The position numbers and the translations under genes are program-made. A model generated the notes under the pieces. It searched no databases. It was given only the letters and a program-made list of their open reading frames with translations, and was not told where the DNA came from. Shown in pieces: positions 44,175 to 52,519 of a DNA stretch of 64,000 bases (its first letter is position 1; each line of letters opens with the position of its first letter). The stretch is from UTCHB3 sp964531325 (GTDB lineage Bacteria > Bacteroidota > Ignavibacteria > Ignavibacteriales > Ignavibacteriaceae): contig CAZHCW010000009.1 in the NCBI GenBank assembly GCA_964531325.1, positions 86,924 through 150,923 on the forward strand, in the 5' to 3' direction.

Positions 44175-46439
44175 ATGAAAACAACCAAGCAGGAGGCTTT
44201 AGACTACCACAGTATGGGTAGAAAAGGGAAAATTGAAGTTGTCCCCACTAAACCCTGCATCACTCAGAGAGACCTCTCTCTTGCTTATACCCCGGGAGTA
44301 GCTCAGCCATGCCTTGATATCGAAAAAGATCCATCGCTGGCTTATGAATATACTGCAAAAGGTAACCTTGTGGCTGTTGTCAGCAATGGTACTGCAGTGC
44401 TCGGACTGGGAGACATAGGACCCCTTGCCGGTAAACCCGTTATGGAAGGCAAAGGAGTACTTTTCAAAAGATTTGCAGATATTGATGTTTTTGATATCGA
44501 ACTAAACACAAAAGACCCTGATGAAATAGTCAGATGTGTACAACTCCTCGAACCAACATTTGGAGGTATCAACCTCGAAGATATAAAAGCACCCGAATGT
44601 TTTTATATTGAGGAAAAATGTAAAGCCACAATGAAAATCCCCGTGTTTCATGATGACCAGCATGGAACTGCAATCATTAGTGGTGCTGCTCTTATTAATG
44701 CAGTTGAACTTTCTGGTAAAAAGCTTTCTGAGGTTAAAATTGTTGTTAATGGTGCCGGTGCCTCTGCAATTTCATGTTCAAGACTTTATGTGAAACTTGG
44801 TGCTAAAATTGAAAACATAACACTGTGTGACTCAAAAGGAGCAATCTATAAAGGCAGAACTGAGGGAATGAATGAGTTTAAACTCGAATTTGCTCACGAA
44901 ACTGATGCCAGAACCCTTGCAGATGCTATAAAAGGAGCCGATGTTTTTGTTGGTCTTTCAAAAGGTAATGTTGTCTCAAAAGAGATGATCGCAAGCATGG
45001 CACCAAATTGTGTCGTTTTTGCAATGGCAAATCCCGACCCGGAAATAACTTACGAAGATGCTACTTCCGTCAGAAAAGATATCATTATGGCAACCGGAAG
45101 ATCAGATTATCCAAATCAGATAAACAATGTTCTTGGATTTCCTTTCATTTTTAGAGGTGCACTTGATGTTCAGGCATCTGCTATAAATGATGAAATGAAA
45201 CTTGCCGCCTCTTATGCCCTGGCTGCTCTTGCAAAAGAGGATGTGCCTGATATAGTAAAAAGAGCATACGAAGGTCATGAAATGAATTATGGCAGGGATT
45301 ATATCGTTCCAAAACCATTCGATTCAAGAGTCCTTACATGGGTTGCCCCTGCAGTAGCCAAAGCAGCAATGGAAACAGGAGTTGCTGCAAAACCTATAAC
45401 AGATTTTGACGCTTACAAAGAACAACTTCTCGAAAGACTTGGAATTTCGCAGGAAATCGTCAGACACACAATACACGCTGCACAAAGTTACAAAACAGGT
45501 AAACTTGTCTTCTCAGAAGGTACCAATGTCAGGATACTTAAAGCAGCCCAGATCATTCAGGATATGGATATCGCACATCCAATACTGATTGGTAATCCTG
45601 AAGAAGTAAATGCCTTGATGTCTGCAAATAATATTGATCCCGATGGATTGACTATTGTCTCCCCGACCGACTGGGACAAATCTGACTTTTATGTTGACGA
45701 ATTCTACAAACTCAGGCAGCGTAAAGGGATCACCCGTGAGGAAGCTTCGCGCCTTATGACCCGTCACCGTCATAAAAATTATTTTGCTGCAATGATGGTT
45801 AGAATGGGTGATGCAGATGCAATGATAGCAGGTATGACTTCGCATTATCCTGAGACCATTCGTCCTGCTCTTGAAGTACTCGATCTGCAACCCGGGGTTT
45901 CCCGTGTTTCAGGTATGTATATTTTGATAATTAAAGGCAAGGTATATTTCTTCGCTGATACAACAGTAAATGTTGATCCAAATGCAGAACAACTCGCCGA
46001 AATTGCCATACTTTCAGCAAAAGCCGCAAGAAGGTTTGATATCGAACCTCGCGTGGCAATGCTTTCATTCAGCAATTTTGGAAGTGCCCCATACCCACAA
46101 AGTGTTAAGGTTAAAAAAGCGACTGAAATAGTGAAACAGCTTGAACCTGATCTTATTGTTGAAGGTGAAATGCAGGCAGATACTGCGCTAATACCGGGAA
46201 TAATGGAAAATCTTTATCCTTTCTCTAAATTGAAGAAAAGGGCAAATGTTCTGATTTTCCCAAATCTCGATTCAGGCAACATTGCTTATAAGCTGTTAAA
46301 CAGAATTGGTGGTGCCGAAGTGGTTGGTCCAATTCTCAACGGATTAAGCAAACCTGTCTATGTCCTTCAGCGTGGTGCCGAAGTTGACGATGTGGTCAAT
46401 ATGGCTGCATTTGCAATGGTTGAGGCAAAAAGAAAATGA
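44175..46439 (+). CDS. maeB: NADP-type malic enzyme fused to a phosphotransacetylase-like domain
   Basis: It converts malate to pyruvate and CO2 with reduction of NAD(P). The 754-residue length is typical of the MaeB fusion. The malic-enzyme part (about 1-425) has LAYTPGVAQPCLDI with the catalytic Tyr, GKGVLFKRFADIDVFDIEL, GGINLEDIKAPECF with metal ligands, FHDDQHGTAII, and the nucleotide-binding VVNGAGASAISC. The C-terminal part (about 430-754) resembles phosphate acetyltransferase (PILIGNPEEVNALM, GMTSHYPETIRPALEVL, LSFSNFGSAPYPQSVKVKKA). In such fusions this part is usually regulatory and binds acetyl-CoA. Confidence 0.95.
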   Translation: MKTTKQEALDYHSMGRKGKIEVVPTKPCITQRDLSLAYTPGVAQPCLDIEKDPSLAYEYTAKGNLVAVVSNGTAVLGLGDIGPLAGKPVMEGKGVLFKRFADIDVFDIELNTKDPDEIVRCVQLLEPTFGGINLEDIKAPECFYIEEKCKATMKIPVFHDDQHGTAIISGAALINAVELSGKKLSEVKIVVNGAGASAISCSRLYVKLGAKIENITLCDSKGAIYKGRTEGMNEFKLEFAHETDARTLADAIKGADVFVGLSKGNVVSKEMIASMAPNCVVFAMANPDPEITYEDATSVRKDIIMATGRSDYPNQINNVLGFPFIFRGALDVQASAINDEMKLAASYALAALAKEDVPDIVKRAYEGHEMNYGRDYIVPKPFDSRVLTWVAPAVAKAAMETGVAAKPITDFDAYKEQLLERLGISQEIVRHTIHAAQSYKTGKLVFSEGTNVRILKAAQIIQDMDIAHPILIGNPEEVNALMSANNIDPDGLTIVSPTDWDKSDFYVDEFYKLRQRKGITREEASRLMTRHRHKNYFAAMMVRMGDADAMIAGMTSHYPETIRPALEVLDLQPGVSRVSGMYILIIKGKVYFFADTTVNVDPNAEQLAEIAILSAKAARRFDIEPRVAMLSFSNFGSAPYPQSVKVKKATEIVKQLEPDLIVEGEMQADTALIPGIMENLYPFSKLKKRANVLIFPNLDSGNIAYKLLNRIGGAEVVGPILNGLSKPVYVLQRGAEVDDVVNMAAFAMVEAKRK

Positions 46440-46442
46440 GAC

Positions 46443-46490
46443 TAATGCAGTAATGCAGTAATCCAATAATGCAGTAATGCAGTAATGTAG
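46443..46490. repeat. 8-bp octamer array (TAATGCAG)
   Basis: Six head-to-tail octamers: TAATGCAG twice, TAATCCAA, TAATGCAG twice, TAATGTAG. A degenerate relative with the same period lies at 48314-48345. The function is unknown. Confidence 0.8.
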
Positions 46491-46509
46491 TAGTTGTAAA
46501 AATCTGTTT

Positions 46510-46549
46510 GAGGCTGTCCGGGATGGTATTTCGGGCAGCCTCTTTTTTT
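46510..46549 (+). terminator. Terminator of maeB
   Basis: GAGGCTGTCC (46510-46519) pairs with GGGCAGCCTC (46533-46542) with one wobble, followed by seven T. Confidence 0.9.
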
Positions 46550-46637
46550 GATATTGGTTTGATCGTTAGTCATCGTTACCTCTCAATTAGCTAAATTAGT
46601 GGTTGGTATTTTTTGAATTTTTCAACTTTGGGAAAAT

Positions 46638-47915
46638 ATGTGGAATAATATTGTAGATGAACTTGAATGGCGTGGTCTGGTTTACCAGTCAACTCCATTA
46701 GATCAATTAAAAGAACGGCTTAAAGAGGGACCAATTACTTTATATGCGGGATTTGACCCGACTGCTGATTCACTTCATATTGGGCACTTAATCCCAATTC
46801 TTGGTTTACGCAGATTTCAGCAAGCCGGTAACAAAGTGATTTGTGTTGTTGGTGGTGCCACTGCTCTGCTTGGTGATCCTTCCGGGAAAGAAGCCGAGAG
46901 AGAACTTAGTGCCGATGAACTTGTAAGAAACTGGGCTGTTATTTTTGAAGAGCAACTTTCGCAATACCTCGAATTCTCAGGTGATAATGCTGCTCTTATG
47001 ACCAACAATTACGATTGGATAAGCACCATTTCGGCATTTGAATATCTTAGAGAAATCGGGAAAAAATTCTCCGTGAATGTGATGGTAACAAAAGAATCTG
47101 TTAAACGCAGACTTCAAGACCCCGATAAAGGCATCTCCTACACTGAGTTCAGTTATATGGTTATGCAGGCTTTTGATTATTTCATTTTGAATGAACGGCA
47201 CAATTGTGAGCTACAAATTGGTGGAAGCGACCAGTGGGGTAACATCACCGCAGGGATGGATCTGATATGGAAAAAGAAAAATAAAAAAGTTCATTGTATG
47301 ACTTTCCCACTCATTCAAACTGCTGATGGGAAAAAGATTGGTAAAACCGAAGCAGGAACTGTATGGCTCGATAAAAAGCGTACCTCCCCCTACGAGCTTT
47401 ACCAATATTGGTTAAATGTTGATGACAGAGATGTAATAAAATTTTTGAAGTTTTATACTTTCCTTCCAAAAGAAGAGATTGAGGAGCTGGAAGCGATTCA
47501 CAATTCCGACCCCGGAAGAAGAGTTGCGCACAAAAAACTTGCTGAAGAAGTAACATCACTTATTCATGGCAAAGAGGAAATGCTCGGTGCAGTCGCTGCC
47601 TCAAAAGCACTTTTTGGTGAGGCTGAAATAACTGAGATTGGTGAATCAACACTTCAATCATTGTGTGATACAACTCCGTCTGTTGCACTGAGTTCATCCG
47701 AGGCTATTCCATCTTTGGTTGATCTTCTGGTTCTTGCAGGATTTTACACAAGTAAAGGTGCCGCAAGAAGGGACCTGACAGGTGGGGGTATCTACTTTAA
47801 CAACCGGCGGATTTCTGATCCTGAATTTACACCAAAAACTGAAGACCTTCTGTTTGGAAAATATTTTGTCCTGAGAAAAGGCAAAAAGAACTTCAAACCG
47901 GGTTTTTACAAATAA
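46638..47915 (+). CDS. tyrS: Tyrosyl-tRNA synthetase
   Basis: The enzyme charges tRNA-Tyr. The class I signature HIGH is at residues 47-50 (ADSLHIGHL), and the KMSKS-equivalent is KIGKT near residue 233 (ADGKKIGKTEAGTVWLD). The tyrosine-pocket region LQIGGSDQWGNI is present. The C-terminal S4-like RNA-binding domain is at about 355-425 (SKGAARRDLTGGGIYFNNRRI). The length is normal. A YraN-family gene follows after 15 nt. Confidence 0.97.
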   Translation: MWNNIVDELEWRGLVYQSTPLDQLKERLKEGPITLYAGFDPTADSLHIGHLIPILGLRRFQQAGNKVICVVGGATALLGDPSGKEAERELSADELVRNWAVIFEEQLSQYLEFSGDNAALMTNNYDWISTISAFEYLREIGKKFSVNVMVTKESVKRRLQDPDKGISYTEFSYMVMQAFDYFILNERHNCELQIGGSDQWGNITAGMDLIWKKKNKKVHCMTFPLIQTADGKKIGKTEAGTVWLDKKRTSPYELYQYWLNVDDRDVIKFLKFYTFLPKEEIEELEAIHNSDPGRRVAHKKLAEEVTSLIHGKEEMLGAVAASKALFGEAEITEIGESTLQSLCDTTPSVALSSSEAIPSLVDLLVLAGFYTSKGAARRDLTGGGIYFNNRRISDPEFTPKTEDLLFGKYFVLRKGKKNFKPGFYK

Positions 47916-47930
47916 TTTACCGGGTTCACC

Positions 47931-48296
47931 GTGTCAACTCTTGAAACAGGAAAGTTAGGCGAAAAACTCGCTGAAGAATTCCTGATCAAAAACGGATTCA
48001 AGATTCTTGATAAAAACTGGCGAGAGAGCCACGGTGAACTCGATATTGTTGCACTCGATGGAACCACACTCGTCTTCATCGAAGTGAAATATCGAAGTGA
48101 TGAAAATTTCATCGATATTCAGCACGCCATCACCCGGGCAAAGGTTAAAAACCTCAAAAAATACGCCCAAAAGTATATGTTCAAAACCCCTGTTTTCTAC
48201 GAAGAAATCCGCTTCGACTTCATCGGGGTACTCCCCAATCCCGACGGTTCCTACAGAATTGAACATGACCCTGACTATATCAGCTGGAGAGACTGA
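47931..48296 (+). CDS. YraN/UPF0102 family nuclease-fold protein
   Basis: The 121-residue protein begins with GTG: MSTLETGKLGEKLAEEFLIKNGFKIL. It has the restriction-nuclease-like core ESHGELDIVALDGTTLVFIEVKYR, with the E-D-ExK set of the family, and an ending that fits (RFDFIGVLPNPDG). The role is not established; links to Holliday-junction or DNA processing have been proposed. It is probably co-transcribed with tyrS. Confidence 0.88.
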   Translation: MSTLETGKLGEKLAEEFLIKNGFKILDKNWRESHGELDIVALDGTTLVFIEVKYRSDENFIDIQHAITRAKVKNLKKYAQKYMFKTPVFYEEIRFDFIGVLPNPDGSYRIEHDPDYISWRD

Positions 48297-48313
48297 GGAA
48301 TCCGGAAATCCAA

Positions 48314-48345
48314 TAGTGCAGTAATCAAATAATTCAATAATTTGG
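48314..48345. repeat. Degenerate 8-bp octamer array
   Basis: TAGTGCAG, TAATCAAA, TAATTCAA, TAATTTGG run head to tail, with the same period and consensus as the array at 46443-46490. The two arrays flank tyrS-yraN. Confidence 0.5.
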
Positions 48346-48420
48346 CATCTACTTATTTTGTCAAGTGATAACAAAGAATTATATTTGAATCGGACTTTTT
48401 TATCTGTTTTGGAGAATAAA

Positions 48421-49302
48421 ATGCTTAGAAAAATAATAAATATCAATGAAGAATTGTGCAACGGATGTGGCGATTGTGTCCCTGCATGTCATGAGGGTGC
48501 ACTTCAAATAATTGACGGAAAAGCAAGATTGATCAGTGATCTTTTTTGTGATGGTCTGGGTGCTTGTCTTGGTGAATGCCCTACCGGAGCGTTAACAATT
48601 GAAGAACGCGAAGCTGAACCTTATAATGAATATAAAGTGATGGATTACATCGTAAAAGGTGGTCCCAATGTCATAAAAGCCCATCTTGAACACCTGCTTG
48701 ATCATAACGAAATTGACTATTTCACCGAAGCACTTGAATACCTGAAAGCACATGATATGATAAATCCTGTTGCCCTTCAACCCGAAGGAACTGAGACTCC
48801 TGCTCCCGCAGGACATCATCATGGTGGTGGTTCGTGTGGATGCACAGGTTCTGCTCCTCAAGAGATCAAAAAATCTGAGCCCGGGAAAAGAATGGAGTTT
48901 GTGGGTGATGAGCTGCCAAGTGAATTAACTCACTGGCCAATTCAATTACATCTCTTAAATCCTCAAGCAGGATTTTTCAGGAATGCCGATCTTCTGCTCG
49001 CTGCTGATTGTGCCGGATTTGTTTCAACAACTTTCCATCAAAAATATCTTGCAGGAAAAGCGATGGCTATTGCATGTCCAAAATTGGATTCCAATAAAGA
49101 AGCATACATCGAAAAATTAGTAACAATGATCGACTATTCAAATCTCAATTCAATGAGTGTTGTGATCATGAAAGTGCCATGTTGCAGTGGACTTGCACAA
49201 TTGGCAATGAAAGCGAATCAACTTGCTGTAAGGAAAATTCCGGTTTATATCACAGTTCTTGATCTTGATGGATCTGAATTGGAGACTTACAGAGCAGCTT
49301 GA
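48421..49302 (+). CDS. 4Fe-4S ferredoxin-like protein with His-rich linker
   Basis: About 293 residues. The N-terminus has two cysteine clusters in the order of bacterial ferredoxins, CNGCGDCVPACHEGAL and CDGLGACLGECPTGAL, predicting two 4Fe-4S clusters. A linker contains GHHHGGGSCGCTGSA, a likely metal-binding patch. The C-terminal half (LLAADCAGFVSTTFHQKYL, AIACPKLDSN, MKVPCCSGLAQLAM) has further conserved cysteines and resembles ferredoxin-plus-domain proteins of anaerobes. GGAG precedes the ATG at 48421; the open frame upstream to 48358 is not needed. The redox partner is unknown. It overlaps the 3' end of the convergent phosphatase gene. Confidence 0.85.
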   Translation: MLRKIININEELCNGCGDCVPACHEGALQIIDGKARLISDLFCDGLGACLGECPTGALTIEEREAEPYNEYKVMDYIVKGGPNVIKAHLEHLLDHNEIDYFTEALEYLKAHDMINPVALQPEGTETPAPAGHHHGGGSCGCTGSAPQEIKKSEPGKRMEFVGDELPSELTHWPIQLHLLNPQAGFFRNADLLLAADCAGFVSTTFHQKYLAGKAMAIACPKLDSNKEAYIEKLVTMIDYSNLNSMSVVIMKVPCCSGLAQLAMKANQLAVRKIPVYITVLDLDGSELETYRAA

Positions 49303-50075
49303 CGAATTAGTTGAAGTACCTGGTCATGGAGATATTGATTCCCTGTTACCAAAACATCTCCTTTTGAGTTGAGGTTTAGTTCTGCACCGCTCCAATCGGT
49401 AATGATAGCACCTGAACCCTTGAGAACAGGAACAAGTGCTGCCCAGTCGTATAGATTTAGTCCCCTCTCAAGGATGATATCTATATGCCCGGATGCACAG
49501 AGACCAAACTGATAGGCATCTCCTCCAAAACTTGTGATGTGTACTTTTTTCTGCAATTCCTCGAATATTTTCGCCGATATCGGGTCGTTAAACATACCCG
49601 GTGAAGTTGTGCTAAGTTTGGCTTTTGAAAGATCGGTTTGAGTTGATGATTTTATTGGTTCCTCATTTAGCATTGTAGTGTTCCCTGAGACTCCAACCCA
49701 TCTCTCTTTTGTAATTGGTTGGTCTATTATCCCGATCAATGGAATGCCATCTTTCATTAATGCTATTAGAGTGGCAAAAACCGGTTTTCCGCAACTGAAG
49801 GCGATGGTTCCGTCTATTGGATCAATAACCCAGGAGTAACCATTTTTCGATTTGCGCTCGCCGAATTCTTCACCGATTATTCCTGATTCGGAGTCTTCAA
49901 ATTCTATCTCTTCACGCAATTTTTCTTCCACTTCCTTGTCGGCAATGGTTACTATTGGTGATGGCGAATTTTTATATTCCGCACGGATGTCGCCTCTAAA
50001 ATATCGTTCAATAGTTGCGCCGGCAATATCGGCAAGGTGCTCTGCAAAAAGAACATATCCAAAATAACTTTTCAT
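49287..50075 (-). CDS. hisN: Inositol-monophosphatase-family phosphatase, probable histidinol phosphatase
   Basis: The 262-residue protein has the metal-binding signature of the IMPase fold: IGEEFGE, WVIDPIDGTIAF and NLYDWAALVPVLKGSGAIITDW. The blocks GKPVFATLIAL and GGDAYQFGLCASGHIDIILE fit the histidinol-phosphate phosphatase branch better than inositol phosphatases, but no histidine biosynthesis gene is nearby, so the substrate is tentative. It overlaps the upstream YciI-like gene by 4 nt (ATGA) and the convergent ferredoxin gene by 16 nt. Confidence 0.82.
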   Translation of the reverse strand: MKSYFGYVLFAEHLADIAGATIERYFRGDIRAEYKNSPSPIVTIADKEVEEKLREEIEFEDSESGIIGEEFGERKSKNGYSWVIDPIDGTIAFSCGKPVFATLIALMKDGIPLIGIIDQPITKERWVGVSGNTTMLNEEPIKSSTQTDLSKAKLSTTSPGMFNDPISAKIFEELQKKVHITSFGGDAYQFGLCASGHIDIILERGLNLYDWAALVPVLKGSGAIITDWSGAELNLNSKGDVLVTGNQYLHDQVLQLIRQAAL

Positions 50076-50470
50076 TCTTTATCCCAATTGGTTTTTATTG
50101 TGGCAGGTCCATACCACGGATGAATTTCGTATTTAAGTCTGCCTGCTATAACGGCAGGATCCTGTTTTACATAACTTTCAGCTTCCTCAATGGTTTTACA
50201 ATCCATGATAAAAATTCCACGCCAGTTTCCGTTATCTATAAAAGGTCCGGCAATCCTTAGGACTCCGAGCTCTGCCATTTTATTGATATTAGCCATGTGC
50301 CCTTCCTGAAGTTTTGCCGCTTCAATTGAATCCTGAGTACGGTTTTCCCCTCTGGATAACATCACAAAAAACCATTGTTTCATCTTTGGTGGTTCATCAG
50401 AGTTCTCCTGTGCGAAGGATACGGCTGTTACTACGAAAAACAGAGCCAATAGTAAAAACATTTTTTTCAT
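50072..50470 (-). CDS. Secreted YciI-like protein
   Basis: A 132-residue protein. After a signal peptide (MKKMFLLLALFFVVTAVSFAQ) comes a ferredoxin-like alpha/beta domain of the YCII family: KQWFFVMLSRG, HMANINKMAELGVLRIAGPF, GIFIMDCKTIEEAESYVKQDPAV. Family members are mostly cytoplasmic, so the secretion signal is unusual. The function is unknown. It overlaps the phosphatase gene by ATGA. Confidence 0.78.
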   Translation of the reverse strand: MKKMFLLLALFFVVTAVSFAQENSDEPPKMKQWFFVMLSRGENRTQDSIEAAKLQEGHMANINKMAELGVLRIAGPFIDNGNWRGIFIMDCKTIEEAESYVKQDPAVIAGRLKYEIHPWYGPATIKTNWDKE

Positions 50471-50540
50471 TTCAGAGACTTTCCGATTTTTTGATATGCG
50501 AATCTGCTAATTTAAACAAAATTTCTTCTTTCTTCATATC

Positions 50541-51731
50541 TTACCTTATGATGTTTGTTAAATCTGCCATCAGGGATTGGATATCCCTCTGTGAGGTGAT
50601 AAGATATTTATGTTTAAAGTCAGAATTATTAAAAAGATCAAGTTGTTTACCTTCCAATCCAGAATGATATTTCGATTCAATGAGTATCTTTTTGTCAATC
50701 AGAAAGTCAATTTCATAACCATCAACAGCATAATAACATGGATGATATTTTTTGATTTTGTTAAACAGATAATTTTCGAAAAGACTTCCCTTATCTCTGA
50801 AACCGGTAAAAAGATTTCTTAAACCTAAATCCACTGAGTATATCTTTTTGAGAGACAGGATTGATTGATTTGTTTTTCCACATTTTGAAATTGTAGAGAT
50901 AAGGAATCCCTCTTCAAAATATGTTAAAAACCTCTTGACTGTATCGGGAGAGAGTCCAAGTATATTTGCTACTTTGTTGAGACTGATACTCTTGCCTGAT
51001 CTTTCCATTAGAAGCAGATACATTTCCTTTAACGAATATGTGTTTTTGATGTTGTGGAGAGCCGAAATATCTTTCATAATAATATCATCAACCAGATTTT
51101 TTAGATATTCAAAGTCGCCTGTTTTCACAAATTCAGGGATTCCACCCGACTTCAAATACTCTTCAAAATAAACATCAGTAAGGTGCCCATCAACCTGTTT
51201 AAGTTCTATCCCTTTAAATATAAGGTACTCCTCAAATGTTAGTGGATCAACTTCCAAAATTCTGTTTCTGCCGGTGAGAAATGGTTTTTTGTCCCGGATC
51301 AGTGAAGCACTGGAAGAAGAAGCGAATATTTTTACATTCTGCGAATCAAAAATATTTTTTAGTTGAATTTCATATTCCGGACAGTAGGTAACCTCATCAA
51401 AAAAAAGGTAAATCTTCTCTTCAAACTTTTTTTTAACTGTCTTTCGATATTGGTCAATAAGTTCCGGGATATTTTTACCTTGTAGAAGGTAGTCATCGAG
51501 CGAAATGTAAAAGATGGATAAAGGATTAACTCCTCTCTCATCAATCAAAGATTTAATTAACATTCGAAGAAGTGTCGTTTTTCCAACTCTTCTTAACCCG
51601 CTAATAAAAGTTACTTCGGCAATATCAACACTTTTTTCCAATTTTTCGAGTGTATCCGGCCTCGGAAATAAGTGTTCGAGTTTGTAATCACCATCCCACC
51701 AGGGATTGTATCTATAAAATAATTGTTCCAT
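50541..51731 (-). CDS. AAA_14/DUF4143 ATP-binding protein
   Basis: The 396-residue protein has Walker A SGLRRVGKTTLL near residue 45, Walker B IYLFFDEVTYCPE near residue 110, and sensor FASSSSASLI. The wHTH-like segment is ISLNKVANILGLSPDTVKRFLTYFEEGFLI. The C-terminal DUF4143 nuclease-like fold is VDLGLRNLF, GSLFENYLFNKI and GYEIDFLIDKKILIESKY, where the D, E and K positions of a PD-(D/E)xK core are all visible. It is a different subfamily from the ATPase at 20608. Three 33-bp repeats lie immediately upstream. The cellular role is unknown. Confidence 0.85.
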   Translation of the reverse strand: MEQLFYRYNPWWDGDYKLEHLFPRPDTLEKLEKSVDIAEVTFISGLRRVGKTTLLRMLIKSLIDERGVNPLSIFYISLDDYLLQGKNIPELIDQYRKTVKKKFEEKIYLFFDEVTYCPEYEIQLKNIFDSQNVKIFASSSSASLIRDKKPFLTGRNRILEVDPLTFEEYLIFKGIELKQVDGHLTDVYFEEYLKSGGIPEFVKTGDFEYLKNLVDDIIMKDISALHNIKNTYSLKEMYLLLMERSGKSISLNKVANILGLSPDTVKRFLTYFEEGFLISTISKCGKTNQSILSLKKIYSVDLGLRNLFTGFRDKGSLFENYLFNKIKKYHPCYYAVDGYEIDFLIDKKILIESKYHSGLEGKQLDLFNNSDFKHKYLITSQRDIQSLMADLTNIIR

Positions 51732-51753
51732 TTTAAAATCTCCTCACCGCAAA

Positions 51754-51842
51754 TATACGATGCCATCGGATGATTTACAAGCTTTTTATACGATACCATC
51801 GGATAATTTTATCGAAAACTATACGATGCTATCGGATAGTTT
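51754..51842 (-). promoter_or_regulatory. Three 33-bp direct repeats with a palindromic core, upstream of the ATPase gene
   Basis: Units start at 51754, 51787 and 51820. Each contains TATACGATGCCATCGGAT or a one- or two-base variant. The core CGATGCCATCG is a palindrome; the other copies read CGATACCATCG and CGATGCTATCG. The spacing is exactly 33 bp (three DNA turns), and the first unit is only 23 bp from the start codon. They look like operators placed on one face of the DNA. Confidence 0.85.
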
Positions 51843-51892
51843 AGTAATATCATCTCAAATGAGAGGGTTTTTGATCATTGGATTGACGATAT

Positions 51893-52345
51893 TCACTTTA
51901 GAAGTTCTTTAGCCCTGGCAGGATCATTACCAAAAAACTGGTCATCCCAAAGTGTGGCACAGGCGATCATATCCTTGGGATTTTTCATCTGAACAGCTAT
52001 TTCAGTAGCCATTATGAGGATATCTTTTCCGGTAATTCTTGCTTTTTTGCCGGAATTTGACTCTTCCAGAAATAAAATAATCGCTGCAGAGAGAAGAGCT
52101 TTTACATCATTTTGATCTTTTCCTCTTTGAATAATCTCTCCAATTTTCTTTAGAGCTTTATTTTTTGAACCAAGTTCTATCTGGAAATCAATCGTTAAGG
52201 GACTTACCAATGGCGCATTTTTTAACACAACATCAGGCTGCTTTTCCATCGGTTTCTCTTTTTTGTCGGGGTAGGGTTTTTGGTCAATCCCTTGAGTGAA
52301 TCCTGTAAATACCAGAATGATAAAAAAGATTGTCAATTTAAGCAT
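51893..52345 (-). CDS. Hypothetical secreted protein
   Basis: About 150 residues. A signal peptide (MLKLTIFFIILVFTGFTQG) is followed by a Lys/Pro/Glu-rich linker (DQKPYPDKKEKPMEKQPDVV) and a helical domain (LKKIGEIIQRGKDQNDVKALLSAAIILFLEE, KDILIMATEIAVQM). I do not recognise the family. GGAG is well spaced before the ATG at 52345; the longer frame to 52390 is unlikely. Confidence 0.65.
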   Translation of the reverse strand: MLKLTIFFIILVFTGFTQGIDQKPYPDKKEKPMEKQPDVVLKNAPLVSPLTIDFQIELGSKNKALKKIGEIIQRGKDQNDVKALLSAAIILFLEESNSGKKARITGKDILIMATEIAVQMKNPKDMIACATLWDDQFFGNDPARAKELLK

Positions 52346-52405
52346 ATAAACTCCTGTTGAAAAACTGTAACTGCAATTTATACTATTCAAATTAAAAAAT
52401 GTTAC

Positions 52406-52451
52406 AAAAAAAGGGGTTACCTCAAGAAACTAATTTCTATAGATAACCCCT
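52406..52451 (-). terminator. Terminator of thrS
   Basis: On the minus strand AGGGGTTA (52444-52451) and TAACCCCT (52412-52419) form an 8-bp stem with a longer loop, followed by a T run (52406-52411). Confidence 0.75.
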
Positions 52452-52519
52452 CGAAGATTTTCAGGGTGATTTACAGATTCATATTATCTGTGCGAAAATA
52501 TAAATCGAATAATCGAATT

